Shown here: in pieces, positions 1-9,197 of the stretch
How the letters are laid out: every line of letters begins with the position of its first letter
Position numbering within the stretch: position 1 is the first letter of the stretch
From: Nostoc foliaceum FACHB-393
GTDB lineage: Bacteria; Cyanobacteriota; Cyanobacteriia; Cyanobacteriales; Nostocaceae
Length of the DNA: 64,000 nt
Direction of reading: 5' to 3'
Assembly (NCBI RefSeq): GCF_014698505.1
Contig: NZ_JACJTD010000016.1
Coordinates: forward strand, 93,921 to 157,920
Notes under the pieces: generated by a model
What the model was told of the DNA's origin: nothing
The model's input: the letters and a program-made list of their open reading frames with translations, nothing else
The model's database searches: none
Made by a program: the position numbers and the translations under genes

Positions 1-1
1 T

Positions 2-1066
2 GCCGTGAATATGGGCGGATTTAGTGGCGATCGCATCATTGCTCCCACAGGGGCAGTGATTGCCGATGAAAACCCGAATGCTACCTTTATCTATCGGGCT
101 TCTCTAAATCTGAACACCAGTTTTAACGGCACCGATCTGTTACAAATCCGCTTACTTTCAGGCAGCGATGGTTCCAATGATAACGCCGCCGGATTTTTGG
201 AACCCAACTTTGGCAGTGTCCTAGACTTTTCTGTTCCTGGTAGGAACGACCAGTTGGGTATCGGTCGTCTGTTCTACACTTTCACCCCTGTTAAGGATCT
301 GAGTGTAACTCTGGGAGCAGCGATCGTTGCTACAGACTTTGTAGATAAAAACGCCTACGCTAATACAAGTTTTCTGGACTTTTCAACCCAAGCATTAATC
401 AATAACTTTATCCTATTCCCCCGTCCGGCTGGATCTGGTGCAGTCATTAACTGGAATCCGGGAGGAGGCGCATTTAAGCTACGGGCAGTGTATGTAGCTG
501 CAAATGGAGCTAGTTTAAACTCTGATAGCCAGAGATTTATTGGTGGACCATCAGCTCCTATATTGATATTTCCTAACCGTGGTGGTGATGGTGGTTTGTT
601 CGCAGATCCTTACCAAGGCATCATTGAACTAGAGTACTCTGAGGGCAAAGCTTTTGCTGTGCGTCTCCAATACGCTGGCGGTGAAGTATTAGATAGCCGC
701 TTTAATGCTTTCGGAGTCAACTTTGAACTAGCACTCTCACAAACAATAGGTGTCTTTGGTCGTTATGGTTATGGCGACTACAGCAACACATTCCAAGGTG
801 ACATTAACCCCAACTATTGGATGGCTGGTATCGCTTTCCGAGATTTGTTTGTACCAGGAGGTTTAGCGGGTATTGCTGCTGGTCAACCGTTCATTGAAAA
901 TACAGTAGGAAATGCCACCCAAACTAATATTGAAGCGTTTTATAACTTACCAATTAGCGACAACATCAGAGTTACGCCATTGGTACAGGTAATCATCGAC
1001 CCTGGTAATCAGAACATTAACGGCACGATTATCACTGGTACAGTGCGGACTGTCTTTTCCTTCTAG
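2..1066 (+). CDS. Iron-uptake-type porin, C-terminal part (5' end outside window)
   Basis: The reading frame is open from the window edge, so the GTG at 5 is not a real start; this is the barrel portion of a longer protein. The translation is rich in alternating aromatic/small residues with repeated Gly-Asn turns and ends in Phe (TVFSF), as expected for an outer-membrane beta barrel. It resembles the C-terminal two thirds of the complete 546-residue SLH/OprB-type porin encoded at 26123-27763, including the final 'ITPL/VQVI.GT..TVF.F' pattern. The missing N-terminus would be expected to hold a signal peptide, an SLH domain and a coiled coil. Role by family: outer-membrane channel for inorganic ions/iron in cyanobacteria. 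The two porins are clearly paralogues rather than recent duplicates. Confidence 0.85.
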   Translation, partial: AVNMGGFSGDRIIAPTGAVIADENPNATFIYRASLNLNTSFNGTDLLQIRLLSGSDGSNDNAAGFLEPNFGSVLDFSVPGRNDQLGIGRLFYTFTPVKDLSVTLGAAIVATDFVDKNAYANTSFLDFSTQALINNFILFPRPAGSGAVINWNPGGGAFKLRAVYVAANGASLNSDSQRFIGGPSAPILIFPNRGGDGGLFADPYQGIIELEYSEGKAFAVRLQYAGGEVLDSRFNAFGVNFELALSQTIGVFGRYGYGDYSNTFQGDINPNYWMAGIAFRDLFVPGGLAGIAAGQPFIENTVGNATQTNIEAFYNLPISDNIRVTPLVQVIIDPGNQNINGTIITGTVRTVFSF

Positions 1067-1374
1067 AATCTGCGCTCCTACTATTAGAAATATCCACAAA
1101 TTAACCTCAAAGTTGGCGTTGCTGAATTTGAATATGAAATTCAAAAATCAACTCTTCTCAACTCTTACTCTGGAGCAACTCTGCGCCTCTGCGTGAACAA
1201 ATTTGCGTAAAATCGTAGCGAAATGAGGGTTGAAATTTAAACGCACAGGAGCGCAGAGGTAAGCGCAAAGTTACGCAGAGAATTCGCTATAAATTAATAA
1301 AATTTTGTACTTAGATACAGGGAGAAATACAACACTTGTTTACTGTTCATTGTTAATAATAAGGAAGCCTAAAT
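1067..1374. other. Intergenic spacer with dispersed-repeat sequence
   Basis: No gene is seen. From about 1114 the sequence GGCGTTGCTGAATT followed by TATGAAATT matches one end of the inverted-repeat element at 21405-21608. From about 1185 there is a low-complexity run of 'gcgcagaggtaagcgcaaagttacgcagag' type, common between cyanobacterial genes. A ribosome-binding AAGGA lies just before the MFS gene start. Confidence 0.5.
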
Positions 1375-2568
1375 ATGGATTCAATTGAACATATCAGTCA
1401 CGGTAAAAACCGTAGTCCAGTCTATCTTGATCAAAATCTTCTGATTATTTTCGGTATTACTTTGATGGGTATACTAGGAGTTTCCAGTGTGACTCCGGCT
1501 TTTCCAAAGCTAGCCCAAGAATTAAATGTACCACCTCAAAATGTTGGATTACTGGTGACGGTATTCACCTTTCCTAGTATCTTACTCACTCCTGTTCTTG
1601 GTGTCCTGGCAGACCGATTAGGCAGAAAAAAAATACTTGTTCCCTCACTGATGTTATTTGGAATTGCCGGAGTAGCATGTGCCTTTGTTCGTGATTTTAA
1701 TCTGTTATTAATATTACGTTTCATTGAGGGTATGGGTGCAGCTTCCTTAAATTCTCTGAATGTGACGCTGATTGGCGATTTATATTCAGGTAAAGAACGC
1801 ACCACTGCTATGGGCTACAACGCCAGTGTCAGTAGTGTAGGTACTGCAACTTATCCAACTATTGGCGGAGCAACTGCGGTGATGGGATGGAATTATCCTT
1901 TTATGCTTCCCATATTGGCCATACCTATAGGACTGCTTGTTTTGTTTTCACTCAAAAATCCGGAACCAAAAAGCAAGCAGAATTTTCTTGAATATGTGAG
2001 AAATGCATGGGGAAGTGTGAGAAATAGACAATTTTTTGGAATTTTTTTCAGCACGGTTGCAACTTTCATGCTCCTCTATGGAGCCTATGTAACCTATTTG
2101 CCAATTGTGATGAAAAATTCCTTCAATGCCTCTGCTTTTACGATTGGCATTATTCTCTCAAGTATGTCTGTTACAATTACACTCACATCACTGCAATTGG
2201 GAAAATTAACAAAAAAGTTCTCAAAAAAAAGTTTGGTGAGAGCATCATTTGTATTCTTTGCGATCGCTCTAGCAATAATTCCCTTGATTCACAGTCTTTG
2301 GTTCCTGTTAATTTCAACAATGATTTTTGGCGTAGGCCTTGGCATCGGCTTCCCTAGTATTCAAACTCTCTTAGCAGAGATGGCACCCAAGGAATATCTA
2401 GCTGCAATTATGTCGATAAATGGAACCTTTTTAGGATTTGGGCAAACTTTAGGGCCACTATTAATGGGAATAGCTTTTGGCATGTTTGGAATTAGTAGTG
2501 TTTTTTATGTGGCTGCAATCTTTTCACTTGCCACTCTTTTAGTTTTTAAACGTTGCACATGCATGTAA
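1375..2568 (+). CDS. MFS multidrug-type efflux transporter
   Basis: 397 residues with about twelve hydrophobic segments, the size and pattern of a 12-TM major facilitator of the drug:H+ antiporter type. The conserved loop 2-3 motif is visible (GVLADRLGRKKILV, residues about 76-89), preceded by TPAFPKLAQELN in the first periplasmic loop. The start is supported by AAGGA about eight bases upstream of the ATG at 1375. It lies about 100 bp ahead of the EthD/NTF2-like gene on the same strand, so export of a small hydrophobic or aromatic compound made or modified by that protein is possible, but this is inference. The substrate cannot be read from sequence. Confidence 0.85.
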   Translation: MDSIEHISHGKNRSPVYLDQNLLIIFGITLMGILGVSSVTPAFPKLAQELNVPPQNVGLLVTVFTFPSILLTPVLGVLADRLGRKKILVPSLMLFGIAGVACAFVRDFNLLLILRFIEGMGAASLNSLNVTLIGDLYSGKERTTAMGYNASVSSVGTATYPTIGGATAVMGWNYPFMLPILAIPIGLLVLFSLKNPEPKSKQNFLEYVRNAWGSVRNRQFFGIFFSTVATFMLLYGAYVTYLPIVMKNSFNASAFTIGIILSSMSVTITLTSLQLGKLTKKFSKKSLVRASFVFFAIALAIIPLIHSLWFLLISTMIFGVGLGIGFPSIQTLLAEMAPKEYLAAIMSINGTFLGFGQTLGPLLMGIAFGMFGISSVFYVAAIFSLATLLVFKRCTCM

Positions 2569-2667
2569 TCAATTAAGGTTATTCTGGAAAACTTGAAACA
2601 TCAAACAAGTTTAAGGATTAAGTTTTCATCTCAATCAAAACAGTAGATGTAGCAAAGGAAAGCAGTA

Positions 2668-4215
2668 ATGTTAGCAACAAGTAGAAAATTCGATTATGCA
2701 GTCAGGGATCAAAAAGGTAAAGTATCCTTCTATGTTCTCTTGTGGAAACGTAAAGGAATTTCTCTAGAACTTTTTGATGACTATTGGAGAGACGTTCACG
2801 GCCCAGTTTGCGCCAGACTACCAGGACAGAATCAATACTGGCAGTTTCACGTAGCTGCAAATGAAGGTGGTCTATGGCCAACCATTAACGGCATTGAATA
2901 CACTTGTCCAGAAGAAGATCAATTTAATGGTATTGCCGAATTAACCTTTGAGACAGCAGCCGAACGGGATCTCTGGTTTAAATCTGCTGCCATCCTCATG
3001 GATGATGAGCATAATGTATTCAGGAAAGCCATCGGTTACAACACTAGTTTTGGTAATTCTCAAACTTATTTTGATAGCATTCCCACAGGAGATCCTAACG
3101 GTCAATTAGGTGTAATTAAGTTTCACGTTATGGTGGAAAAATCTGATGCCGTGAGTGTGGAAGATTTTCGCCGATATCTCACAAATAGCTTTGCACCAGC
3201 TGTTATCGAGAGTGATTCTGTTTTCAAATTCCGCCTACATTTGTTCGAGCAAGTAGATAACTCTCGTCCAGATGCGGCTGGGGTTTCTCATTACGAATCC
3301 CCAGAAAAACAGTATCAAGCTGCGTTTGAAATTGCTTTTGCTAATCCTTTGGAAATGGAAACATTTTTTGCTTCCAAAGAATATGCGATCGCTGTTAAAG
3401 ACCAAGCTAAATATGTGCAGCGGCTTTTACCATTTCCCGAACGAAGTGCTTACACTTTTGTTTACGACGGCAAAATGACTCTAGCAGGTCAGCGCAGTTC
3501 TACAGTAGCAGAATTGATTGCAAATATTGGCGCAACTAATCAACTCAAGGAGGACGTAGTTAGTCTTATGTTAGAGCAGAAACTCATTTCTTACTCAAAT
3601 GGTCAGTCGAATGGTCACCAAAACACCAACACAACCAACACATTGATTAATAAACGAACTAACTACTACAAAGATTTAGCCGCAGATTATTCTCGACCAG
3701 GACTTGTGAGTGCTTATGTAGCAAAAAAACTCATAGAGGATGCTGAAAAAATTGTGGCAATGAAAGAAAGAACTTTGCCAGAAATTAGTCCTTATTACAC
3801 TCTAAAACAAATTGAACAAGAAAATAAAGAATGGTGGCCTACCCATTGTGAGGCATTGAGACAGGGACGTGGCGATATATTAACAGGTGAATATCGAGAT
3901 GATTTAGTTTATTTCTGTCAGGATGGACCCTATCAAGGCTTAGAACAACAAAAAGAGCGCGAACAGCATTGGTGGGCATTAATTGCTCAACCAGGTGTGA
4001 CCATGTGCTGGCCAATTGTCATGTTTCATGATGAAGTTACCTACTTTGAATGGAAGTGTGTCGATGATGAAACCAACGAAACACTCGCCAAGGGAAATGT
4101 TACCTGGATTCGACGTGGCCATCGAGGCGGATGCTATCTCAAAACAGAACAATTGACGTTCTACCGCGATGTTTTTGCTCCCAGTGAACTGCTGAAGTTA
4201 ATCAAGACTGCCTAA
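2668..4215 (+). CDS. EthD-EthD-NTF2/SnoaL-like three-domain protein
   Basis: 515 residues. Residues about 18-130 carry an EthD-type dimeric ferredoxin-like fold (FYVLLWKRKGISLELFDDYW, then RDVHGPV). A second, more divergent EthD-like unit covers about 147-275 (LGVIKFHVMVEKSDAVSVED). A Gln/Asn/Thr-rich linker around 310-330 leads to a C-terminal domain of about 180 residues (from NYYKDLAADYSRPG) with the Trp-rich cone-like pattern of NTF2/SnoaL-like proteins (EHWWALIAQPG, then WPIVMFHDEVTYFEWKCVDD). EthD proteins and SnoaL-like proteins often act on polyketide or aromatic compounds; the product here is unknown. It follows an MFS exporter by 99 bp on the same strand, perhaps one transcript. No truncation is visible. 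The domain calls are from motif memory; the C-terminal one is less certain. Confidence 0.7.
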   Translation: MLATSRKFDYAVRDQKGKVSFYVLLWKRKGISLELFDDYWRDVHGPVCARLPGQNQYWQFHVAANEGGLWPTINGIEYTCPEEDQFNGIAELTFETAAERDLWFKSAAILMDDEHNVFRKAIGYNTSFGNSQTYFDSIPTGDPNGQLGVIKFHVMVEKSDAVSVEDFRRYLTNSFAPAVIESDSVFKFRLHLFEQVDNSRPDAAGVSHYESPEKQYQAAFEIAFANPLEMETFFASKEYAIAVKDQAKYVQRLLPFPERSAYTFVYDGKMTLAGQRSSTVAELIANIGATNQLKEDVVSLMLEQKLISYSNGQSNGHQNTNTTNTLINKRTNYYKDLAADYSRPGLVSAYVAKKLIEDAEKIVAMKERTLPEISPYYTLKQIEQENKEWWPTHCEALRQGRGDILTGEYRDDLVYFCQDGPYQGLEQQKEREQHWWALIAQPGVTMCWPIVMFHDEVTYFEWKCVDDETNETLAKGNVTWIRRGHRGGCYLKTEQLTFYRDVFAPSELLKLIKTA

Positions 4216-4357
4216 GACAGGAGTGGGGAGATGGGGAGACAAATTGTAAGAAGTCTTTGGTGTTGTCTCCAGTCGCCAGTCGCTAGTCGCCTCCCCATTC
4301 CCCAGTTCCAGGAAATATTTGATCAACGTAGATTTGGCTTAACCATAGGGTCTTGAT

Positions 4358-5878
4358 ATGCCTTTTCCTAGATCTAGCGGTATTTTATTACACCCCACTT
4401 CTTTTCCAAGTCGGTTTGGTATTGGTGACTTGGGATTTGAAGCTTATCGGTTTGTTGACTTTTTGGCAGACAGTGGACAGCGGCTTTGGCAAATATTGCC
4501 ATTAGGACCTACGGGAGATAGTAATTCTCCCTATGCATCTTATTCAGCAATGGCAGGAAATCCATTGTTACTTAGTCCCGAACTCCTGGTAGAAAAGGGT
4601 TTGCTAGCTAAAGAAGACCTTTTCGATCTGCCAGAATATAGCACTGTAACAGTAGATTTTGAGCGGGTCATCCAAACCAAGATGCCTTTGCTGCAAAAAG
4701 CCTTTAAGAACTTTAAAGCCTATGCTTCATCTATTCAGCACAAGGAATTTGAACAGTTTTGTCAAACTAGGGCTTACTGGCTAAATGACTATGCGTTATT
4801 TATGGCGCTGAAGTATGTTCATGGGGATGCCAAATGGAATAGTTGGGAACCAGCTTTAGCCGAACGTGAACCAGATACAGTTCAACAATGGCAACAACGA
4901 TTAAGCCATGAAATTTCTTACTACAAATATCTTCAGTTTGAGTTTTTCTATCAATGGTCAAACTTAAAGCGTTATGCCAATCAACATGGCATCCAAATCA
5001 TCGGAGATATTGCAATTTATGTGGCTTACGATAGCGCTGATGTTTGGTCTCATCCCCAAATCTTTTGTCTTGATGAACAAACAGGTTCACCTGCATTGAT
5101 GGCAGGAACACCGCCAGACTACTTCAGTACCACTGGTCAATTATGGGGTAACCCGGTCTATAATTGGGCGCAGTTACAAAAAGAAGACTTTGATTGGTGG
5201 GTACAGCGTTTCCAAACCATCCTTGATTATGTAGACTTGATTCGAATTGACCATTTCCGGGGCTTCCAAGCATACTGGGCGGTAAAACAAGGGGAAACAA
5301 CGGCTGTTAATGGTGAGTGGATTCAAGCTCCTGGGGAGATTTTCTTTGAAGTACTCAACCAAAAGTTAGGCAAGTTACCAATCATCGCCGAGGATTTGGG
5401 AGAAATCACACCCGATGTAGAAGCTTTGCGTGACCAGTTTGAATTTCCTGGGATGAAAATTTTGCAGTTTGCTTTTGATTCTGGCGCTGATAATCCGTTT
5501 TTACCATTCAATTATCCCCGCAACTGTGTGGTTTATACTGGCACTCACGACAATGACACAACAGTAGGCTGGTTTAATCAACTAGCAGACCAAGATTCAA
5601 AAGCAGTTTTTCACTATTTAGGTTGTACCAATTCTGCGGATATCTACTGGGATTTAATTCGTTTAGCATATAGTTCTGTAGCTAATCAAGCGATTATTCC
5701 TCTACAAGATATTTTGGGATTGAATACTTCTGCTCGGATGAATTTACCTGGCCAAAGTGTAGGTAATTGGGGATGGCGTTATGAATCTGCGGCTTTAACA
5801 AAACAGCTGCGCGATCGCCTGAAAACCATGACTGAAATTTATGGACGAGCTGTTTCTCACAGCAACTTACAAGCATAA
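4358..5878 (+). CDS. malQ: 4-alpha-glucanotransferase (amylomaltase)
   Basis: 506 residues, the normal length for GH77 disproportionating enzymes, which transfer alpha-1,4-glucan segments in glycogen/maltodextrin metabolism in the cytoplasm. Family landmarks: the N-terminal R-SGILLHPTSFPSRFGIGDLG, the nucleophile region DLIRIDHFRGFQAYW (Asp in RIDHFRG), the acid/base region PIIAEDLGEITPDV (Glu in AEDLG) and the third acid region VYTGTHDNDTTVGW (Asp in HDND). All three catalytic acids are present. It stands alone on its strand, about 140 bp after the EthD protein; the spacer holds a 'CAGTCGC'-type tandem motif. A GH63-like glucosidase is 3.3 kb downstream, so the area has a loose carbohydrate theme. 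Confidence 0.97.
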   Translation: MPFPRSSGILLHPTSFPSRFGIGDLGFEAYRFVDFLADSGQRLWQILPLGPTGDSNSPYASYSAMAGNPLLLSPELLVEKGLLAKEDLFDLPEYSTVTVDFERVIQTKMPLLQKAFKNFKAYASSIQHKEFEQFCQTRAYWLNDYALFMALKYVHGDAKWNSWEPALAEREPDTVQQWQQRLSHEISYYKYLQFEFFYQWSNLKRYANQHGIQIIGDIAIYVAYDSADVWSHPQIFCLDEQTGSPALMAGTPPDYFSTTGQLWGNPVYNWAQLQKEDFDWWVQRFQTILDYVDLIRIDHFRGFQAYWAVKQGETTAVNGEWIQAPGEIFFEVLNQKLGKLPIIAEDLGEITPDVEALRDQFEFPGMKILQFAFDSGADNPFLPFNYPRNCVVYTGTHDNDTTVGWFNQLADQDSKAVFHYLGCTNSADIYWDLIRLAYSSVANQAIIPLQDILGLNTSARMNLPGQSVGNWGWRYESAALTKQLRDRLKTMTEIYGRAVSHSNLQA

Positions 5879-6007
5879 TAAGTCTTGATCATAGAGGCTA
5901 TTTCTCTAAAAACTCTATATCTGCACTCACAAAACAAAACTGTTGCGATCGCTTTTGTCGTAGCAACAACCGTATAATTCACGAGCACTCTGTTACAACT
6001 AATACTT

Positions 6008-6586
6008 ATGACATCTACACCTAAAATTCTGGCCTTTGCTGGCAGCACCCGCGTTGATTCCTACAATAAAAAATTGGTCAAAATTGCGGCAGCTGGCGCT
6101 CAAGCAGCAGAAGTAGAAGTGACTTATTTAGACCTACGCGATTTACCACTACCTCTTTTTGATGAGGATTTGGAAGCTCAAGAAGGTTTACCTGTAAACG
6201 CCCGCACTCTCAAGGATTTGCTGATTTCTCATCAAGGATTGCTGATTGCTTCGCCTGAATACAACAGTTCACTCACACCAGTTTTGAAGAATGCCATTGA
6301 CTGGGCATCCCGTCCATCTGCAAATGAAGCTCCATTGACTGCTTTTGCAGATAAGGTTGCTGCAATTATGAGTGCTTCACCTGGCGGTCTTGGTGGTTTG
6401 CGGGGGTTGTCCCACCTGCGGGCTATCCTGCAAAACATAGGAGTTTTGGTACTTCCCGCTCAGGTAGCCGTACCTAAAGCTTATGAAGCCTTCAACACCG
6501 ATGGCAGCTTAAGAGATCCCCAACAGCAAGAATCTATTGAGAAACTAGGTAAGAATGTAGCAAACATATTGCTGAAGCTTTACTAA
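6008..6586 (+). CDS. NADPH-dependent FMN reductase family protein
   Basis: 192 residues, flavodoxin-like fold. The FMN phosphate loop GSTRVDSYNKKL is at about residues 12-23 and the second conserved block SPEYNSSLTPVLKNAIDWAS is at about 80-99, typical of the chromate/quinone/azoreductase-like NAD(P)H:FMN reductases. A Gly-rich ASPGGLGGLRGLSHLR segment follows, as in ArsH/YieF-like members. Cytosolic, likely a dimer or tetramer reducing quinones or metal oxyanions; the physiological substrate cannot be told. It is monocistronic, with a MITE-filled spacer downstream. Confidence 0.9.
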   Translation: MTSTPKILAFAGSTRVDSYNKKLVKIAAAGAQAAEVEVTYLDLRDLPLPLFDEDLEAQEGLPVNARTLKDLLISHQGLLIASPEYNSSLTPVLKNAIDWASRPSANEAPLTAFADKVAAIMSASPGGLGGLRGLSHLRAILQNIGVLVLPAQVAVPKAYEAFNTDGSLRDPQQQESIEKLGKNVANILLKLY

Positions 6587-6738
6587 ATTTTTGATAATTT
6601 TCTAAACCGGATGCACTAAGGCTACTAATACTATTTGGGATTGGGAATTGCTTTATGCATCTGGGTTTTATAAATCTATCTGTGTTAATCATTTTCATCT
6701 GAATTAAATTTGATAGCAATTTGGTGGCGGTTTATTAA

Positions 6739-7108
6739 GAGGTTGTTTGAAAAGTGGTTAGCTGTATCTTTGCACCTATTGATCCCCCTTTCAAAAGCAG
6801 GGCTGTTTCATTCCCTAAAAGGCGCTGATTTACAAGCGTTTCAAGCAAAAAAAAACAGGTGACTAAAAAATCTGATTGGGCAAGAAAATGGTGAACGCAC
6901 TAAAGAATGCTGGTTGAGGTGGTAGTTTTTCTTTTTCCCACTCAAGCAAATTTCTGACTCATACTCTTGACAAAATCCCTAAGAAATCGAATGAATCAGC
7001 CCTGCCATCCAAAAGGGGGGGGAACTTCTTAAAGTCCCCCTTCAAAAGGGGGATTTAGGGGGATCTAAAACTTTTTGCTACCAACAACAAGACTTTTCAA
7101 ACATCCTC
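6739..7108. mobile_element. MITE family A, copy 1, itself carrying an insertion
   Basis: The element begins GAGGTTGTTTGAAAAG and ends CTTTTCAAACATCCTC, imperfect terminal inverted repeats, with TAA directly on both sides (6736-6738 and 7109-7111), consistent with a 3-bp target duplication as made by some IS5-type elements. Inside the ends are 'gatccccctt' and 'gggggatcta' polypyrimidine/polypurine blocks shared with the copies at 8877-9030 and 57907-58096. At 370 bp it is about twice the length of the other copies because a second element (6798-7004) sits inside it. Confidence 0.8.
6798..7004. mobile_element. Second small inverted-repeat element nested in MITE A copy 1
   Basis: CAGGGCTGTTTCATTC at 6798-6813 and GAATGAATCAGCCCTG at 6989-7004 are inverted repeats of 16 bp with one mismatch. 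Removing these 207 bp would leave a family A MITE of about 163 bp, close to the 154 and 190 bp of the other two copies. No coding capacity is seen. A clear target duplication could not be fixed. Confidence 0.65.
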
Positions 7109-7141
7109 TAAGTCCACTTTGATTTTTGAACTTATAAACTT

Positions 7142-7951
7142 ATGAATAGCTTCATAAATTGGAAAAGTTTTAATTGGTCTGAATATGGTGCAGAATTCCT
7201 TGGAACTGCATTCAATCTGTTGGTTGGATTCAGTATAATTACTTTCAATTTTGGTAAAGGTTTACCTATGGAGCGCCTCATCCCTCCAGAGAGTCCTCGT
7301 TTACTGATTAATGGCTTAATCTTTGCTGGAAGTGGGGCACTGTTTACTATTTCCCCATTGGGAAAACTAAGTGGCGCTCATCTCAATCCTTGCGTATCAC
7401 TGGCTTTTTGGATACAAGGAAAAATGCATGGACGTGACCTAATTGGATATATAATTAGTCAATTTTTGGGTGCAATTATTGGCACATTTTTAGTAACAAA
7501 ATTGTGGGGTGAGTATGCTCTGAGTGTGAATAATTACATCACCTTGCCTAATAAAATTTACCCCCTTTGGTATGTATTTTTGGCTGAGGTTTTCATGACC
7601 TTTCTGTTAGTGTTGTGTGTATTTATTTTCTTAAGCCATCATCAGTTATTACGCTGGACACCTTTAATGGTGTGGCTTCTTGTAGCAACTATGGTTTGGT
7701 TAGGAGCGCCAATTTCTGGTACTAGTTTGAATACGGCACGCAGCATGGGGCCTGCTTTAATTTCATGGTTCTGGCAAGACCAGTGGCTTTATTGCATTGC
7801 ACCACCATTAGGGGCATTGATTGGTGTAGGAGTATTTCGATTAATAGCTATGGGTGAACGCGAAGTTTTAACAGGTAAACTTTTTCACGTTCCCCATTAT
7901 CCTTGCATTTTCAAAAACGTTAAAGTGCCACATCTGAAGAAACAGCACTAG
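7142..7951 (+). CDS. MIP/aquaporin-family membrane channel with altered NPA boxes
   Basis: 269 residues with six main hydrophobic segments. The first half carries SGAHLNPCVSLAFW, so the first NPA box reads NPC (residues 82-84) after a conserved SGAH. The second half carries SGTSLNTARSMGPAL, so the second box reads NTA (197-199) with the conserved following Arg200 and the SMGPA block. Family role: passive transport of water or small neutral solutes across the inner membrane. The altered boxes are found in atypical MIP members and make the permeant uncertain. The MITE ends 34 bp upstream, so its promoter may lie inside the element. Confidence 0.85.
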   Translation: MNSFINWKSFNWSEYGAEFLGTAFNLLVGFSIITFNFGKGLPMERLIPPESPRLLINGLIFAGSGALFTISPLGKLSGAHLNPCVSLAFWIQGKMHGRDLIGYIISQFLGAIIGTFLVTKLWGEYALSVNNYITLPNKIYPLWYVFLAEVFMTFLLVLCVFIFLSHHQLLRWTPLMVWLLVATMVWLGAPISGTSLNTARSMGPALISWFWQDQWLYCIAPPLGALIGVGVFRLIAMGEREVLTGKLFHVPHYPCIFKNVKVPHLKKQH

Positions 7952-8037
7952 ATTTAACGTTACACCTATTCACAGAATTTACTTTATTTTCATGCAAGGA
8001 TTCAGGTCAAACAAATATCAAAATCAAGAGAAAGTCA

Positions 8038-8811
8038 ATGAATAAACTTCAAGGTAAGGTAGCTTTAGTAACTGGCAGCAGCAGCGGAATTGGTCAAGCT
8101 ATTGCTGTGCGTCTTGCTCAAGAAGGTGCAGATGTTGTGATTGACTATCGCTCTCATCTCGAAGGGGCTGAAGAAACTCTATCAAAAGTAGAAGCTTCTG
8201 GACGCAAAGGTTTAATTTTCAAAGCTGACTTAAGTGTCATTAGCGACATCCGCCAACTGATAAACGAAGGTATTCAATACTTTGGTAAACTCGATATTTT
8301 AGTAAATAATGCCGGTATTGACGGCAAGAATGCAGATTTCTGGGACATCACTGAAGCTGACTATGATGCGGTGCTAAATCTCAACCTGAAAGGCACATTT
8401 TTTGCTACTCAAGCGATAGTACAGCACTTGATCGAAACCAAACGAACTGGCAAAATTATCAACATTAGCTCTACCCATGAGGAAATAGCGTTTCCTCACT
8501 TCACTTCCTACTGTGCTAGTAAGGGTGGTGTGAAGATGATGATGCGTAATTTAGCAGTTGAACTTGGGCCTTTGGGAATCACAATCAACAATGTGGCTCC
8601 AGGAGCAATTGAGACACCAATCAATAGTAAGCTATTAAACGATCCTGAAAAATTAGGGGCGCTGTTGAAGAACATTCCCTTGGCTCGCTTAGGCAAGCCG
8701 GAGGATATCGCACCGATAGTTGCTTTTTTAGCCTCATCTGATGCCGACTATATCACAGGCGCAACCTTTTATGTAGATGGGGGGCTTAGCCGGAACTATC
8801 ACGAACAGTAG
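8038..8811 (+). CDS. Short-chain dehydrogenase/reductase (glucose 1-dehydrogenase-like)
   Basis: 257 residues, classical SDR. Cofactor motif TGSSSGIG at residues 12-19, NNAGIDG near 91, catalytic Ser in NISSTHE near 142, the YCASKGG catalytic Tyr/Lys pair near 156-160, and the C-terminal ITGATFYVDGGLS. The acidic-free loop after beta-2 (DYRSHLEGAEETL, with Arg after Tyr) suggests NADP(H), but this is inference. It lies 86 bp after the aquaporin gene on the same strand and may share its transcript. The most likely relatives are glucose/sugar or 3-oxoacyl reductases; the substrate is not assignable. Confidence 0.93.
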   Translation: MNKLQGKVALVTGSSSGIGQAIAVRLAQEGADVVIDYRSHLEGAEETLSKVEASGRKGLIFKADLSVISDIRQLINEGIQYFGKLDILVNNAGIDGKNADFWDITEADYDAVLNLNLKGTFFATQAIVQHLIETKRTGKIINISSTHEEIAFPHFTSYCASKGGVKMMMRNLAVELGPLGITINNVAPGAIETPINSKLLNDPEKLGALLKNIPLARLGKPEDIAPIVAFLASSDADYITGATFYVDGGLSRNYHEQ

Positions 8812-8860
8812 GTAAGCTTTTACGCATTTAAATCCCATATAGCAGTCCGATTTGATTTAG

Positions 8861-9121
8861 GAACCTATCCCACTAAGAGGATGTTTGAAAAATCCTCTTG
8901 TCGGTAAACGTTTTACATCCGCCTAAATCCCCCGATAAATTGGGGGACTTTGATTCTATTTCCCCCCCCTTTTTTTTAAGGGGGGATCAACAAGTGCAAA
9001 GATACAGCTAACCACTTTTCAAACATCCTCTAATAAGATTTGTGCTAAAAATAAAAAATCAAGATTTTCAAGCACATTTTCCCAAAAGAAGTAGGAATTT
9101 TTAGAATAGTGGGATAGCTTC
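8861..9121. mobile_element. IS5-type-derived MITE interrupted by MITE A copy 2
   Basis: GAACCTATCCCACTA at 8861-8875 and TAGTGGGATAGCTTC at 9107-9121 are inverted repeats. If the inner MITE (8877-9030) and one TAA are removed, the left end reads GAACCTATCCCACTAATAA, which is the exact complement of the sequence at the 3' end of the degenerate IS5-type transposase near 42504-42522. This small element is therefore probably a non-autonomous relative of that IS. Confidence 0.7.
8877..9030. mobile_element. MITE family A, copy 2
   Basis: 154 bp between TAA repeats at 8874-8876 and 9031-9033. It begins GAGGATGTTTGAAAA and ends TTTTCAAACATCCTC. Its right half (gtgcaaagatacagctaacc, then acttttc) is the reverse complement of the left half of copy 1, so the two copies are in opposite orientations. 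No open frame. Confidence 0.85.
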
Positions 9122-9197
9122 ATATTTTTGTTCATCTACTTCAAGATAAGGCACTCAAAAGTCTTTCAACTCCCAAAATTCAATACACAAAATAGCT

